This document shows positions 26,301-38,624 of a DNA stretch of 64,000 nt, piece after piece. The number at the start of each line of letters is the position of its first letter. Position 1 is the stretch's first letter. Below the pieces are notes generated by a model. That model did not search any database. It worked only from the letters and a program-made list of their open reading frames with translations, and was not told the DNA's origin. Source of the stretch: Piper betle (taxonomy: Eukaryota > Streptophyta > Magnoliopsida > Piperales > Piperaceae); contig JAURVB010012318.1 of NCBI GenBank assembly GCA_033002965.1, positions 1-64,000 of the forward strand, given 5' to 3'. The position numbers and the translations under genes were made by a program.

Positions 26301-27354
26301 TGCCTATTGTCGACATTGACGTGGCACGGGAGCGACTAGCTGATGCTGTGTCTTTGATGTGGGAAGCCGATGCTGCTACCAAGGCCCAAAAGTTCAATGG
26401 ATCAGCAGAAGTAGTAGCAGATAATTCAGAGGAAATCATGGATATCCCAAAGGTAACTGTGAGGGAAAGAGTTGCCTGTGCCAGCTCGACTCATGACCAA
26501 AGGGTGCCTTCAATTCAGATGGGTGATTTCCAAGAACGAAAAGCATCAAAAGGCCTGGATGGTGAAAGGATAAATAGAAACAATATTGGTGGTCAGGCAT
26601 TCAACAATGAAAATCCAAACCATGAAGAAGATGATGACTTGTGCTCAACTGCTGTGTCTTCTTCAGTTAGAAAAACATGCATGAGCGAGAGTAGCGACTA
26701 TGCAGTTGCTCCTTGTCCTTCAATATCTAATATCAAATCTTGTGGTGTGTACAAAGTTTCTGATTCAGTTGGTACTACTCCAACTAGACCATGGCAAGAA
26801 CTATTTGGAGTGGATGAAACGCAAACCTCAGAGGTAGTTATACTGGTACCATGAAAATTTTCTATAGTTCGCTGGCTAGTTTATGTATGCTTCTTTTTAG
26901 TTGTTCTAGTGGAGATGTTGAAATCCACGAGCTTGTTTTAAAACTACCAAAACATCCTAAGTGACTGTTAAAAAAACATCCTAAATGAGACATCAGTGCT
27001 TCAAAAGTGCTTACTTTTTAAAGGTAAAATTTCATATTTATGATTGACATATCTACTGATTACTTGTCGTTTATCTGGTGACTCCTGAAAAATTCTCTAA
27101 AATCTTCAAAAGACATTCTTCCACATGTTAGGTAAAGCACATTTTTCAATTGTGTAAGAATTTTTTTCAGGACTGTAAACTATTGGAAGATGCAATGTGG
27201 CCAGTCATGGCCACCTAATTCATTAAAACTGAACACAGCAAGGATCTATTAACCTCGATGTCTGCATTAATGCATACTATTTTCTTCTGCACAGCACCTA
27301 GATTTTTTGTTTTTTATTTTTCAGGAGGAAAGGGAAGTTCAATCCCATGCATAG
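23305..27354 (+). CDS. CRY2: cryptochrome 2-type blue-light receptor, exon 2 frameshifted
   Basis: Exons: 23305-23617, 24021-24247, 24516-25222, 26147-26833, 27325-27354, all GT-AG. Removing two 1-nt insertions in exon 2 (near 24088-24090 and in the T5 run 24158-24162) gives about 653 aa in one frame; as written the frame stops in exon 2. The photolyase-like domain opens with TVVWFRRDLRVEDNPAL. It keeps the FAD and Trp-triad region of exon 3: SLLSPYLHFGEISVRK, FKAWRQGRTGYPLVDAGMRE, FWDTLLDADLESDILGWQ. The tail has the DAS signature of plant cryptochromes: DQRVP (about residue 532), an acidic patch EEDDD, then STAVSSS. CRY2 is a nuclear FAD photoreceptor for photomorphogenesis and flowering in characterised plants. 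CRY2-type wording (VFIWCPEEGGQFYPGR, YWKKCLSM) separates it from CRY1. Exon 2 also has unusual substitutions (NGHLWYEPWE). It could be a decaying copy or a mis-sequenced intact gene. Confidence 0.9.
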
Positions 27355-28400
27355 GCAAAGCGAAGTTAGCTGTTTTACTGGTTCAAGAGAAATGGTGAGC
27401 TATGCTTTGCATTCGTTAGAAACAAGTTCTAGTTTTCATTTTCAGTGACAATGCCTGATGTCTTTGTGTTGATTTTATGTGTGTTTTGATGTATGGAAAT
27501 ATTTTTATATTCACATTGATCAGGAGCCAAATAGCAACATAATTGAGCTGGCTTTATAGGCAATTTAGATTAATTTGATGATGATTTATGTTGTGTATAA
27601 ATCCATTCAAAAAATGTAGATCTTGAGCATTGCCCATATGTTGATCCAAGATCTATGCTAGTAACTCATTCTTATTCATAAAGCTTAGGGAAATTTGCAT
27701 TCTCTATGCTATTTGCTATTGTTCCATAATCATGGTTGCAGATAATTTTAGACTGAAACTACCCTGGTAGCATGTCATTAAAGAACCACAACATGCAATA
27801 GTTATTCTGTGAGCCTATAATCTTCTCTTTCATCTTGATGTGCATCATGGTCAGGAACTAATTTTGATTTTCATTTGTTTGTTGTATGATTGCAAAATAT
27901 GTAGCATCCAATGATCCAAGGCTAAGAGGTTTACAAAAGATCTTGTATGTGAAGGTGAAAGTCATGGAAAACGTCATCTGCTTCAGCACTTGTACAAATG
28001 TTTGCATGGTTATGCTAGTTCTCAGTTGTTGAGAAGTGATGGACTGTAGTCTGTATACATAGTTATACTACACCTTCATAAATCATTGATCTGTGTTTAC
28101 CTCACTAATCAATTAAAATGTTGCTTAAAAAAAAACGAAAATGTGGATTATTTACGTATATATATTTCTACAAAGTCAAACATATACCCATTTATCTACT
28201 TTTGGTCAGGGAGCTCTGTATGAGGTTGGTAAATGGATGGTTTTTTATTTTTCATTTTTGTTTTTGTGTAAATGCTTTTAAAAAAGGGTTAATAGCATTT
28301 ACAGCCCCTTAAATAGACGGGTTTTTTAATGATTTTTAATTTAATAATAGAGGAGATTAACTTTCATGTTGATAATGTTTTTACTAGATATTTATTGGCT

Positions 28401-28439
<39 letters not shown>

Positions 28440-29021
28440 AAATAATATGTTTTGTGGTTATACATTGTGCCTTGCGTTGCTCATTTGTCGTCAGTCCAAA
28501 AGCTCAAGCTCTCTGGCCTATGCTCACAATTCAATACCTTTTTGTGTTCCTAACCATTACATCCATCCATTTTCCTGAATAGGGATTGAGAAAGAAATGA
28601 ACTCGTTGCAGTTATGGATTCGAGAGTACAAACTCTCTGGCATTGGTACAATATTTTGGCAATATGCAAAAACCCAACATAATTTTAAGTTTTCTTGGGT
28701 TAGATGCAATTGGAAATGAATGAATCAATCAAAATCAAAATAGAGAAATCTGTCTCTTGCAAATTTTCTTCTCTTTTCCGTTCCTAACCCAAATCTCACA
28801 GAATTCACAAGATGTAAACAGAGGGGATGGCCGAAGAAATACTGTTTATAGCAGTTCTCACTCTTCACAAGCCAGTATATACTTAAGCCCATAACAACTT
28901 TTAACCTGGAACATTCTCCCTTCCTTTTTTTCCTTGAAGATCTCCATTTTATTTTATTCTAAAATCCATCAAGATTCAAGAACTTCAAACACCAAATCAC
29001 ATCCAAAAGGTTTTCCGTTCT
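27355..29021. other. CRY2 3' flank and spacer
   Basis: The first 700-800 bp are T-rich with a transcript-like composition and probably include the CRY2 3' untranslated region. No second gene was recognised. A (TA)n microsatellite of about 34 bp lies at 28404-28437. A 5-residue-repeat open frame over it is an artefact. Confidence 0.4.
28404..28437. repeat. TA microsatellite
   Basis: Uninterrupted (TA)n tract downstream of CRY2. Confidence 0.85.
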
Positions 29022-30735
29022 TTTTATTTTAAGCATGGAGTATCAAACATTTCCATCACTTTCCCAGTGTTTGATTCAATAATAACGTAAGTTGTCGGCA
29101 AATGATTACATATAATTTACAGTTTAAATAATGCCATGGAAATTCAAAGTAGAGGAATTTACAATTAAACAGTGAAATTATACGCCATTTGCGATCTGAT
29201 CATCAAAATAAACCCCAAATTAATTTCTCACTTGAAACCCAAACTAAATTAAACTAGGTTATAAAGTCATGAAATAAAAGAATATTGTTCTATTGTGTAT
29301 AAAGCATAAACTGAAGTCATGTTTTGCCAAATCTGAGCGCAATTAAATGGCTAAACCGAGTCAGAAGAGGAGGCCAAGCCGGATGGCAATAAAACAAGCT
29401 GGAGCTGAGCCTTAGATGAGTTGGTCAAGAGTCAACCTGGAAAAACATATCCCCTGGTCGTCATTTCCTTCTCCTAGCATTAATATTAGACTTAATATTA
29501 ATTAATAATTAATTTTTTTAAAAGATAAAAAATATATATAATAAGTATATATATATATATAATTTCAATAAAAAATAAATTTTGATTATATAATAATTAA
29601 TAAATTTTAAAAATGCCCCACGCACAACGCAGCTTGTATATATATATATTTCATGTGATGTCATTACGTGTGTTTTAACTATTTTATAATATTATATTTT
29701 ATTCTTATTTATAAAATATTAGTTTAATTAGTATTGACGGCATGCCATTTAACTATTTTATGACATTAATTTTTACTTCGTATTAGTAAAATAAAATGAA
29801 ATTATAATTTTATCATTTTATTTTTACAATTAAAAATAAAAAAATATAAGAAAAAAGTCTACTTTTAGAAGAAGTATTTGCACTTAAATCTAATTATTTT
29901 TTTTGTTAGTTTTTTTGGAAGTAAACGTTCATCGTCCGCATTATTCACCTTAAATTATTATAAATTATTTAATTTATTTAAATCTCCCGTTTAATAAAAT
30001 AAGAGTATGTATTATTATGACGTAGAAAATTTCACGTTATATACTAGAAGCCTGGAGATAAAATAAATAAAAAAAAAAGAATTTTATTTTTGTCTTTCCT
30101 CGTTGCCATGGCCGCCACTGCCTTCTCCAATTTGTTGAGATCTCATCCTCTCTTGATTTATCTCGATTTGCATAATTAATTAATTAATTACTGGTGGATC
30201 TCCTCCTTCCTCTCACGCCCCCACCATTCACACACACGGCCGGTGTTTCCGTTTCAATTCCATCCACCGAGCTCTTCACCGCAGCCACGCAAGCTTTTTG
30301 CCCCATTCCCCATCCTCCGTTGTTTGTTTCCACATCGGCGGAGGCGGTAAATCGTCGCCGGCTGACCGGTGGCGTATCGCCACCACATCGCGTTGCCCGC
30401 GGACGCACAGATCGCCCACTTGTCTCGACATTGCTGGTGAGTTCTCGTCTAATTTTTTTCCACTTTTTGAGTTCTAAATAATTCGATTAGGATTCCGTAC
30501 AGATTTAAATTAATTTTGGAAGGCCATCGTTTTTTTAATATATATTTTTATTTTATTATATATATGGGGGAGGGAGAGGAATGATAGGGTGAGAGCTTGA
30601 ACACTTAGGAACCCAACTCTAGTGCACTGGATAGGAATTAACGGTCTAATTACATGTTCCTATGTTTTCATGTTCTCACCCTATCATTTTTTCTGCGCGT
30701 GTGTGTGTGTATATATATATAGCTTTTGATGTTGG
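29022..30735. repeat. segmental duplication, copy 1 (LCB1 promoter and leader)
   Basis: From TTTTAAGCATGGAGTATCAA (29026) to AGCTTTTGATGTTGG (30722), this DNA is repeated at 43617-45528 in the same orientation and order. Shared landmarks are GCCAAATC, AACCGAGTCAGAAGAGG, GGAAAAACATATCCC, TAATTAATTAATTAATTACT and TTGTTTGTTTCCACATCGGC, and the small MITE. Similarity looks high (roughly nine bases in ten) with scattered indels of up to about 60 bp. Copy 1 runs directly into the LCB1 gene, so it is likely the original. Confidence 0.85.
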
Positions 30736-31488
30736 AAGTGATGAAACATATTATGGCATTGGATGTGATTATTTATGTGGTTTGTGAGTTTGTTTATTTT
30801 GTGGGGAAGTCGGATGGAAAGAAAATTGATTGCTAGTTTTATTTTATGTTAGCTTAGAACGAGACGGGGCTGATACTGTGTAAATTGATTTAGATATGCG
30901 CTTCTTTGTGGCCAGAGGTAAATGCGTGTTGTAGAACTTGAATGTGGGGGGAAATTTCGTCTGATGGTTAGTAAGAGCCGGCTTGGAATGAAAAGAATGT
31001 TGCTGATGATGCAAGTTATGGTTTTTGGTAGCAATTGTAGGAAAAGATCTTCCGTGTGTAATTATACGACGTTGTTGTGACTGCATTGTTGATGTTAACT
31101 TTTGTTTGTAAGATTTATCTGTTTATATTGCTTTTCAACACCTTTTAATAATTTTTTAAGGTATCTACCATATGTCTTGTCGGATTATTCGTTACTTGTA
31201 TGTAAATAATGTCTTAGAGGAATATTTTTTAAGTGCATTGCATTGTTAGTTGCTCATAGATTCTCTCTCTGGATTGTTGATCGAGTTGTATTGTGAAGCA
31301 GGAGATTTTGACATGCCTCTTGACGATGTGGGCAGGATTATGACTGATATTTTTTGCCACTAAATTCAGCTGAAGGATTAGGGATACTGCATTAGAGATC
31401 GGTGGCGCTTACTATGGTCTTTCTAAAGATTTGAAAGAGTGCTCGGTAACATTGTTCACTGCAACTGGGTTTTTGGAGCAACCTAAGG
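30190..31488 (+). promoter_or_regulatory. putative LCB1 non-coding first exon and leader intron
   Basis: A C/T- and GC-rich block at about 30190-30436 has the look of a plant 5' leader. It ends at a good donor (CATTGCTG then GTGAGTTC, intron from 30437). A plausible acceptor, GTGAAGCAG, ends at about 31301, 188 bp before the LCB1 ATG. This would give a leader intron of about 860 bp, typical for constitutive plant genes. It contains the small MITE at 30580-30688. The model is an inference; no transcript evidence is available here. Confidence 0.5.
30580..30688. mobile_element. 109-bp MITE with perfect AATGATAGGGTGAGA ends
   Basis: It begins AATGATAGGGTGAGAGCTTG and ends with the inverse, GTTCTCACCCTATCATT. 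The interior is about 75 bp and has no coding capacity. The second copy (45366-45492) lies at the same place in the duplicated segment, so insertion preceded the duplication. The whole element can fold into a hairpin if transcribed within the leader intron. Confidence 0.8.
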
Positions 31489-34400
31489 ATGGCACCTGTT
31501 GTGGATGTTATCAATTCAGCTTTAGATTGGGTACTTGGTGCTTTCAATGCCCCCTTTGCTAGGGCTGTTGTGTTTGGAGTACATATTGGTGGTAGGTTTA
31601 TGCTTATGTGATCATCTCAACTGTTCTTTTTCTCTCACACTTCTTAATATATTGGTCTTATTAAGTTTTCTTTGTTCTACTCTTTTGCTTGAAGGGCACC
31701 TTGTTTTGGAAGGCCTCCTTGTGGTAGTCATCCTGTACCTACTTTTCCAGAAAAGTTACAAGCCACCAAAACGGCCTTTGACAGATAAGGTAGGAAAATT
31801 TGATTATGTTCTTGTATGTTTGATGTTCTATTACTTGGTGCATATATATGGACAACATGCTTGGTAGTCCACTTCTTTAGTTAAAAATGTTGTTCATTTG
31901 TGTGAATTCTCTTTTTCTTTTCCCTTTTGTGCTTCTTTTTTAGGAAATTGACGAACTATGTGAGGAGTGGGAACCTGAATCTCTTATTCCCCCTTTTAAG
32001 GTTGGAGAATATGAGCCTCCAGTCCTTGAAAGGTAAATAATGTTCAGTTTCAGTCAATTGTCCTATTTCATTTGGAAATCATCAACATCAAATATAATTA
32101 ACTGGGCTTTTGGGTTGGTACTGTATTGATAACTAAGAGATAGAAAATGCTTGCATATTTATTTTGTATATTATCAGTTGGGATTTTTGAAGGAACTATA
32201 TTAATTACTAAGAAATATGAAAATCATGAATGCTTATATTTACTTGTTGTTAAACTTGAACATATGAGTTTATTGTTTCCTCAATAGATATATTAGCTAA
32301 CTGTGTGGAGTAAACTGTGGTACTCAGAATTCTCGCTTTTCTCCTTGGTTGTCTTGTGTAGTGCTGCTGGACCTCACACCATGATCAATGGGAAGGAAGT
32401 TATAAACTTTGCTTCAGCAAATTATCTTGGCTTGATAGGTCATGAGAAACTTATTGTGAGTCTATTGAAATTCCCCAGACTGATTATATTTTTGTTCTTC
32501 TTGTATGAATCTTTCTGCTTTGCATATCTAAATATTGGTTGCATCTCAGGAGTCATGCACTAAGACACTTGAGAAGTATGGAGTTGGTTCTGCTGGTCCC
32601 CGCAGTTTTTATGGTACCATTGGTATGCCTTTCATCGGAGTCCTTTCTCATCTGTTTTTTCTCTTGTTTGTTACTATGCTCTATTTCTTTATGCGAAACA
32701 ATACTTTATTTGGTGTTTTTTGTACTTTTGAGTGCTTAGAATATCTGCACGATTTTCAGATGCTCATCTTGACTGTGAAGCTAGAATTGCAAACTTCATG
32801 CGAACTCCTGACTCAATTCTTTATTCTTACGGACTCTCTACCATATTCAGTGTGATTCCAGCCTTTTGCAAGAAAGGAGACGTGATTGTTGTGTGAGTAA
32901 ATGCTATTCTTTTGTCTGTTTTCTTACTAGCTGGAAAATAAGTACTTTGAGTGAAACCTCACAGAGAAGTTAGTAAGTACATCTAAATAATTGTTGTGTG
33001 AGTAAATGCTATCTATTGTCCTTTTGCTAATTGGCTGGAAAAATTACTTTGGGTGAAACCTCACAAAGGCAGTAAATGCATCTAATTTTAGTATCCATTT
33101 TGGGTATGATACTTGAGTCCTATGAATGAATATCAAGTTGAATTAGTGGCATGGTGCGTGGGCCTCGGATGCTACAGTGATTTCCGATAATGCTTTTCAA
33201 GAATGAACGCTGTGCATGTGCTTGGAAAGGCAGTCATAGTGCAGCTGCTACTATCATTTACTTTCTGTTTATGTCATAGTCTATTTTGTAAACTGCTATC
33301 ACACCTAATAGATACTTAATCCTGTCAAAATAGTTGGGGGTAAAACTAAATCTGTATTAGTGTATGACTAATCATAATGATGTTTTTGAATGTAGTGATG
33401 AAGCTGTTCACTGGGGAATACAAAATGGTCTTTATCTTTCTAGAAGTAAAATTGTCTATTTTAAGCACAATGATATGGAATCACTTAAAACCACTTTGGA
33501 GAAAGTTACTTGGGAATATCAACGAGCTAAAAAGGTTCGGCGGTACATTGTGGTCGAAGCTATATACCAGGTACCTTACCATAAACTGGTAAAATTATGA
33601 TTATTAAAAGAATATTTGGGTCTCTTGTAAGGACTAAGATAATTTATTCCAGAGAATGGCTATGTATATTCCTGCTTCATATGACGGATGAGTGTTCAAG
33701 CGTAAATTCTTTTTTGGTGGCCCTTGATTTTACAACTTAAGTAGTGCATCATGATACCTATTTTTCTATTATCATCATCTGTTGGCAGCTTGATATGGGT
33801 CTTTTTTACCTAATGATTGTATTCAAAAAATTATGCAGAACTCAGGTCAAATAGCTCCATTAGATGTGATTGTTCAGTTAAAAGAGAAATACAAATTTCG
33901 AGTTGTTCTAGATGAGAGTAATTCTTTTGGTGTTCTTGGCAATTCTGGAAGAGGCCTCACTGAATATTATGGCGTACCTGTAAGTTGCTTGAGCTTTTGT
34001 TTTTTTACCCTTGTAATGCAATTTAGCATTCAGGAAATTTATGTCTTTCTTGTTTGTAAGCTGGGTTACAAGAAAAAAATAATCTCCCTAGTGTTTAATT
34101 TTTTGAACTGTTGGGATTATGATGATTTGTATGTTTTGGGGAATGGTATATACAGGTTGAAAAGATTGACATTATAACTGCTGCGATGGGGCATGCATTA
34201 GCAACAGATGGCGGGTTCTGCACTGGGAGTGTAAGAGTTGTGGATCACCAGGTATTATCTAACTGATATCAAAGCTAATTTGTTGGAAACTCTTACAGTA
34301 ATCTGATAACATTGTATTAATTTATTGTTGTAGCGTCTTAGTAGCTCGGGTTACGTTTTTTCTGCGTCATTGCCCCTTATTCTTGCAAGTGCAGCAATTA

Positions 34401-35021
34401 CTGCTATCGATATCTTGGAGGAAAATCCAAACTTATTAAGAAAGCTTAAGGGAAATGTTGCTCTTTTATGGAAAGGTTTGTTATTAAAATCCTAGCTGCT
34501 AATTATACTTGTAAAAACGGATTGATAATGTTCAATCAAATACTTCCTTGAATGACCAACGGTCGTGATCTTTTAATTTGATCTTGTAGTTCCTTCTACT
34601 TACATTAACTGTTTAAATATTTCCTTTCATGCTTGCAGGTTTAGTTGATATTCCAAGCTTCTCAATCACAAGTAATCCACATTCACCCATTTTGCTCCTC
34701 AAACTAAAAAACTCCACTGGAGATTTTGAGAAAGACCTTAATTTCCTAGAAGCAGTAGTAAATAAGGTAAAACAAAAACTTCACCAATGAAGACTTTTAT
34801 TTTAGAGTAGTGAATGCCAATAGCTTATGATTTTTCATTTTCAGGTTCTACAAGAAGATTCAATATTTATAACGGCCACAAGAAAATCAGTGAATGATAA
34901 ATGCAAATTTCCAGCTGGTTTGCGCTTGCATGTGTCTGCGGCTCATACAGAATCTGATTTGCTCAAGGCATCTGCAGCCCTGAAAAGGGCTGCCGCTTCT
35001 GTCCTCTCGGACCATGCTTAG
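31489..35021 (+). CDS. LCB1: serine palmitoyltransferase subunit LCB1
   Basis: Twelve coding exons: 31489-31591, 31695-31789, 31944-32032, 32362-32455, 32550-32622, 32760-32892, 33396-33570, 33839-33979, 34156-34251, 34334-34475, 34639-34766, 34845-35021. All are GT-AG and phase-consistent, giving 481 aa (Arabidopsis 482). With LCB2 it forms the ER enzyme that condenses serine and palmitoyl-CoA to 3-ketosphinganine, the first step of sphingolipid synthesis. A single membrane segment lies at about residues 36-53, followed by [11 protein letters not shown]. The alpha-oxoamine synthase fold follows: [29 protein letters not shown]. As in all LCB1 chains the PLP-binding lysine is absent ([12 protein letters not shown]), so catalysis relies on LCB2. 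Odd points: the family's invariant Cys in GSCGPRGFYGT is Ala142, with Ser146 in place of Gly, and the usual LPPYLAS reads LPLILAS. Intron 6 has a tandem duplication that copies the donor. The gene appears intact. Confidence 0.95.
32880..33090 (+). repeat. 105-bp tandem duplication at the LCB1 exon 6 donor
   Basis: The stretch ATTGTTGTGTGAGTAAATGC at the exon 6/intron 6 border recurs 105 bp later (around 32990). It is followed by parallel words: GCTGGAAAA, TACTTTG(A/G)GTGAAACC and GTAAATGCATCTA / GTAAGTACATCTA. It duplicates the last bases of exon 6 and the GTGAGT donor. Use of the distal donor (32998) would add 105 nt but bring in a TGA at once. Confidence 0.8.
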
Positions 35022-36426
35022 ATAGTTTCTCCCTCTATATTCGTGAGTAGATCTTATTCTTTCTGCCCCTTTGGAGATGTGAAAGAAGTGGTCGACCAAT
35101 GAATGGAACATCCAATCTGACACGTGTTCTTGTGGATCTTTACATGTAAATAGGCTTTTGCCGCCAAAAATTTCTCATCTCTGAAATATTTTGTTTTCCA
35201 TTTGATAAAAATTTCATGTCAATGATCTCCAATTGGATATGACTTCCAACTCCGTTCTTGCTATTCTGTTTATGTTTTTGACAAGCTTATCTGGATTCAT
35301 CTTTTCTCCATTTATAGCCTGCCAATTTGTTTCACTTCTGTTCTCCGGAAAATTCGTGCTTAACTAATGCGAGTCTTTAGAATTTTTTTGCTATTATCAG
35401 ACTTTTCATAGAATATTATACTAGATGGTGACACATTTACCCATCATACTTTGTTTGACAACTTGTTGGCAGAGGATGAAAAACTTGTGTAAATTTGGTA
35501 TCTTTAATTACGCGATGATTTGTCTGGGAAGTTTCAAAGCATGTGCATGACAAAATAGCAGCTCCCTTTCAAAGATAAAAGCAATATGGTTTGTAGTAAC
35601 ACGTGTTCCTATTGTTCAAGATACACTAAATTTATATAATTTTCCATTTTTGCTTTTCAAGATAAAAGCAATATTGTATTGGCCACCTGTGTAAAGAAAA
35701 AAGTTTTTTGGGTGGGCGTCCGATCCGGTTGCCTGTCAGAAAAAAATATTATTATTATTTTTTTGCCGGTAGTTGGATCTGGCCACATGCTACCAAATAT
35801 GGCCACCGGCAGTTAGATCCAACCAATGTGGTCAGGGATAGGCAGAGGGTGGGGGGGACGAAGTTTCCTTTTTTATTTTTTGAAGGATCAAATACGGGTC
35901 ATCTTTGTCATCGAATGACCTAGATTAGCCACTGCCAGTGGTTAGATCCAAACCAACCCCATACATCGATAGGGCAGGGGGTTCAAATACGGGCCATCCA
36001 AACATCCCTATGAGATTAAAAACCTAATCTTTGTGTGTGTGTGTGTGTGTGTTAACTATTTGATTGTTTATATTGACATTAAAAACCACTAATTGAAGAC
36101 CATGCGACTAAGGCACCTTTTTGAGAGGTGTAAGCCTAATCATTCTTCTAAAAAATGAACCTAAATAAATCTAGACCTCTGAGATTAAACACTCCTTCAA
36201 GACAACATTATCAATCGGCAACCTTGATATTGGATTCGAATATCCCTTAGTACCTTTCAATCCCTTCCCTACTAACGCATCGCAAGGTTGAGGGCTTACT
36301 TTTTCTGACACACTTTCCACGCCGGTGCAATTCCATTGAACCTTCTTGGGACTGGGCGAGAGCTCCACCTCCACATTGGACATGCATATCCCGAGAAAGG
36401 CAATTGAACTATCCCCTCCATTCTTA
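35022..36426. other. LCB1 3' flank, then GC/AT mosaic repeat
   Basis: 35022-35690 is probably LCB1 3' untranslated region and flank. 35695-36000 contains GTTGGATCTGGCCACATG and GCAGTTAGATCCAACC words like those inside the TIR element at 11341-12636, plus a (GT)n run near 36030-36052. 36171-36426 is open on the minus strand with the next block (98 codons) but shows no family that I recognise. Confidence 0.35.
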
Positions 36427-38600
36427 TTGTGAATCCGGCTCACTCGCAAACCAAACCGGAACGTCATGGGTCTCGAGTGGATCTACTCTCGACGTCTCAA
36501 AATGGAAGATGTTAAACACTATGCATGGATGTATGCACAAAAATCCTAACATGCTACTACATAGATGATATGACAACCAATTCTTACAAAAAATAATGAC
36601 GATAAAATCGATAAAAATTCTCCAAATAAAATGGACAGAGTCTCCCCTAAAAGTACAATTAGGGGCTATCCTATCAAATTATCATGTATAAATATATAAA
36701 ACCATCAACATCCATTACATAATATTTTTCACGTAAACGTTTAATTTATCACATCATAATATTTTGCATTCTTGGGGTCTCGACCCACCTGTTCATTCTA
36801 TTCATTCCCATATACCCAAAATCTTCATCATAAGAATTTCATTTTCATGATAAACATAACAAAACAATCAAAACTGTCAAAACAAACATTTTGTCGGTGA
36901 GCATGCGTGTGCGCAAGGTAGGTTACTACTCTATCGAAGCCGGCGTATTTGGTATTTAATCTTCACCTACATATATATAAGGAAAAATGTCAGTAACGAA
37001 TGTTACTGGTATAGAAATATAACTACATAATAAACTGGCAAATAAGAGTTAACTCTCATTTTGAAGAAAACCTTTATATATTTCTCGTGAACACTCCTAA
37101 AGGCATCTACTGAGGAGCCACCAAGTTGGAGACATGATAACATCCCGAATTGACTAGTCTGATGCCTCTCTCAGCATTTTCTTATTTTCTTGGTCCCTTG
37201 GGACTACCAATATATCATAAGCCCTCTCTTTTCCTCCATAATTCTCTTGACCTTAAGCACAAAATTCGAGTACTCTTAAATAGTCGCCTTTAGTGCCCTT
37301 TGAACCACAAGTCTGGACATGCGTTGTACTAAACAATACCCATAAACTTTCATGTTTCTCCAGGTGTGAGGAACTCAAAACAGGAGTGGTCAGGATCCCT
37401 CGGGATTGAAACTGCCTGCTCACTAATCAGGAGCCCACTTTAACTAGCAAGTGCACCCGCTTATGGTATATGTAAGTCGGTTTTCCCATCTCTTATCTCA
37501 CTGAAAATTCGATATAACTATATATAGGTCTGGGAAGGGATTTATATAATACACCCAAGGGCAAATGTGGTGGAACTTATTTTTGAATCAAACTTGAGGG
37601 ATCTCATCCTCAAAAGTTATTAATCCGAAAAATTGAATGATTAAATGACCTGAGTTAAGTGGGATCCGATAAAACACTACTTAACCCGTCCTGCAAGTAA
37701 TAAAACAATGCATAATAGAATAGAGTGTAAAGCAGGGAACGAATCTTAAACGAACTTGGTAGAAGCTCCAATCGTGTCTATGCACCTACAAGGTGAACTC
37801 CTACTCCGTACTTACACATTAAATCTAGAAGCTAATGCCCACTCATGATGCATTCATGTATCCTATACATACACACATCAATACATACACCACATCATAC
37901 ATTAATCACGCATAAATTTTCATATACTACGTTACATTAAATTATGATAATTACTTAGTTTACCTAATTAGTTCTTTAGCATCCGTTTTAATACATTTCA
38001 ATCAGGCAATTTATATTTTATTTTTTATTTACAATAAAAATATCTAGCACGTCAATTCATTAATCATAGCATGTTGTGCTCATAATCATCAAATTTAAAT
38101 AATTAAATCAGAGGTAATTATATCTCACATTATCGGCAATCGATGATAGATAGGGTTTCGTCACTTGTATCAGGGTTCAAATTTTGCGCTCGTCGGCGTT
38201 CGAAGTTCAATCGGGTTCGGCTAGATGAGCTTGGCAAAAGATCCAGCAAATTTTAGCAAATCAGTTTTTTGGCAATTTTTCGGCGACGGTTGCCGGTGGC
38301 AGCTAACCGGTGAGATGGTGGTGGTATGGGTACTGTTGGCAATAGCTTGGCGAGCCCGATGTCGAGGCGGCGACTAGATGGTAGCGGCGATGGTCACCGG
38401 TGGTCGAATTAGCAATGGGAGTGTGGCACTAGGGCGCGACTCCCACACATTGTGGGGGATAGGCGATGGTTGAGGGCGCCCCGGGGGACACGGCGACGGT
38501 GCGGCGGGGCTAGGCAATGTTGATCGATGGTGGGGTGGTGGAGGCAACAAGCAAAAGGGCGGCGTCGAGGGTTTGGGGGAAGAAGAGAAGCGTCGAGGGA
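36427..38600 (-). mobile_element. degraded copy of the 3.1-kb LTR-like family (element E), orientation as 59334-62424
   Basis: It aligns by eye with 59350-61800 over most of its length. Shared words include ACCAAACCGGAACGT/ACCAAACCGGCATGT, GTCTCCCCTAAAA, CGCCTTTAGTGCCCTTTGAACC, GTGTGAGGAACTCAAA, CAGGATCCCTCGGGA, TTAAGTGGGATCCGATAAAA and GAGGTAATTATA. Both TG/CA termini are lost or diverged, and the GC-rich portion ends near 38600 at another repeat. It has no coding domain; the GC-rich frames are compositional. Confidence 0.75.
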
Positions 38601-38624
38601 AAGAAAATCCAGTTTTGCACAAAC

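Noticed and set aside
36171..36467. 98-codon minus-strand frame next to the element E fragment considered as a retroelement coding remnant
   Set aside because: No gag, protease, reverse transcriptase or integrase motif can be read, and no primer-binding site adjoins the element.
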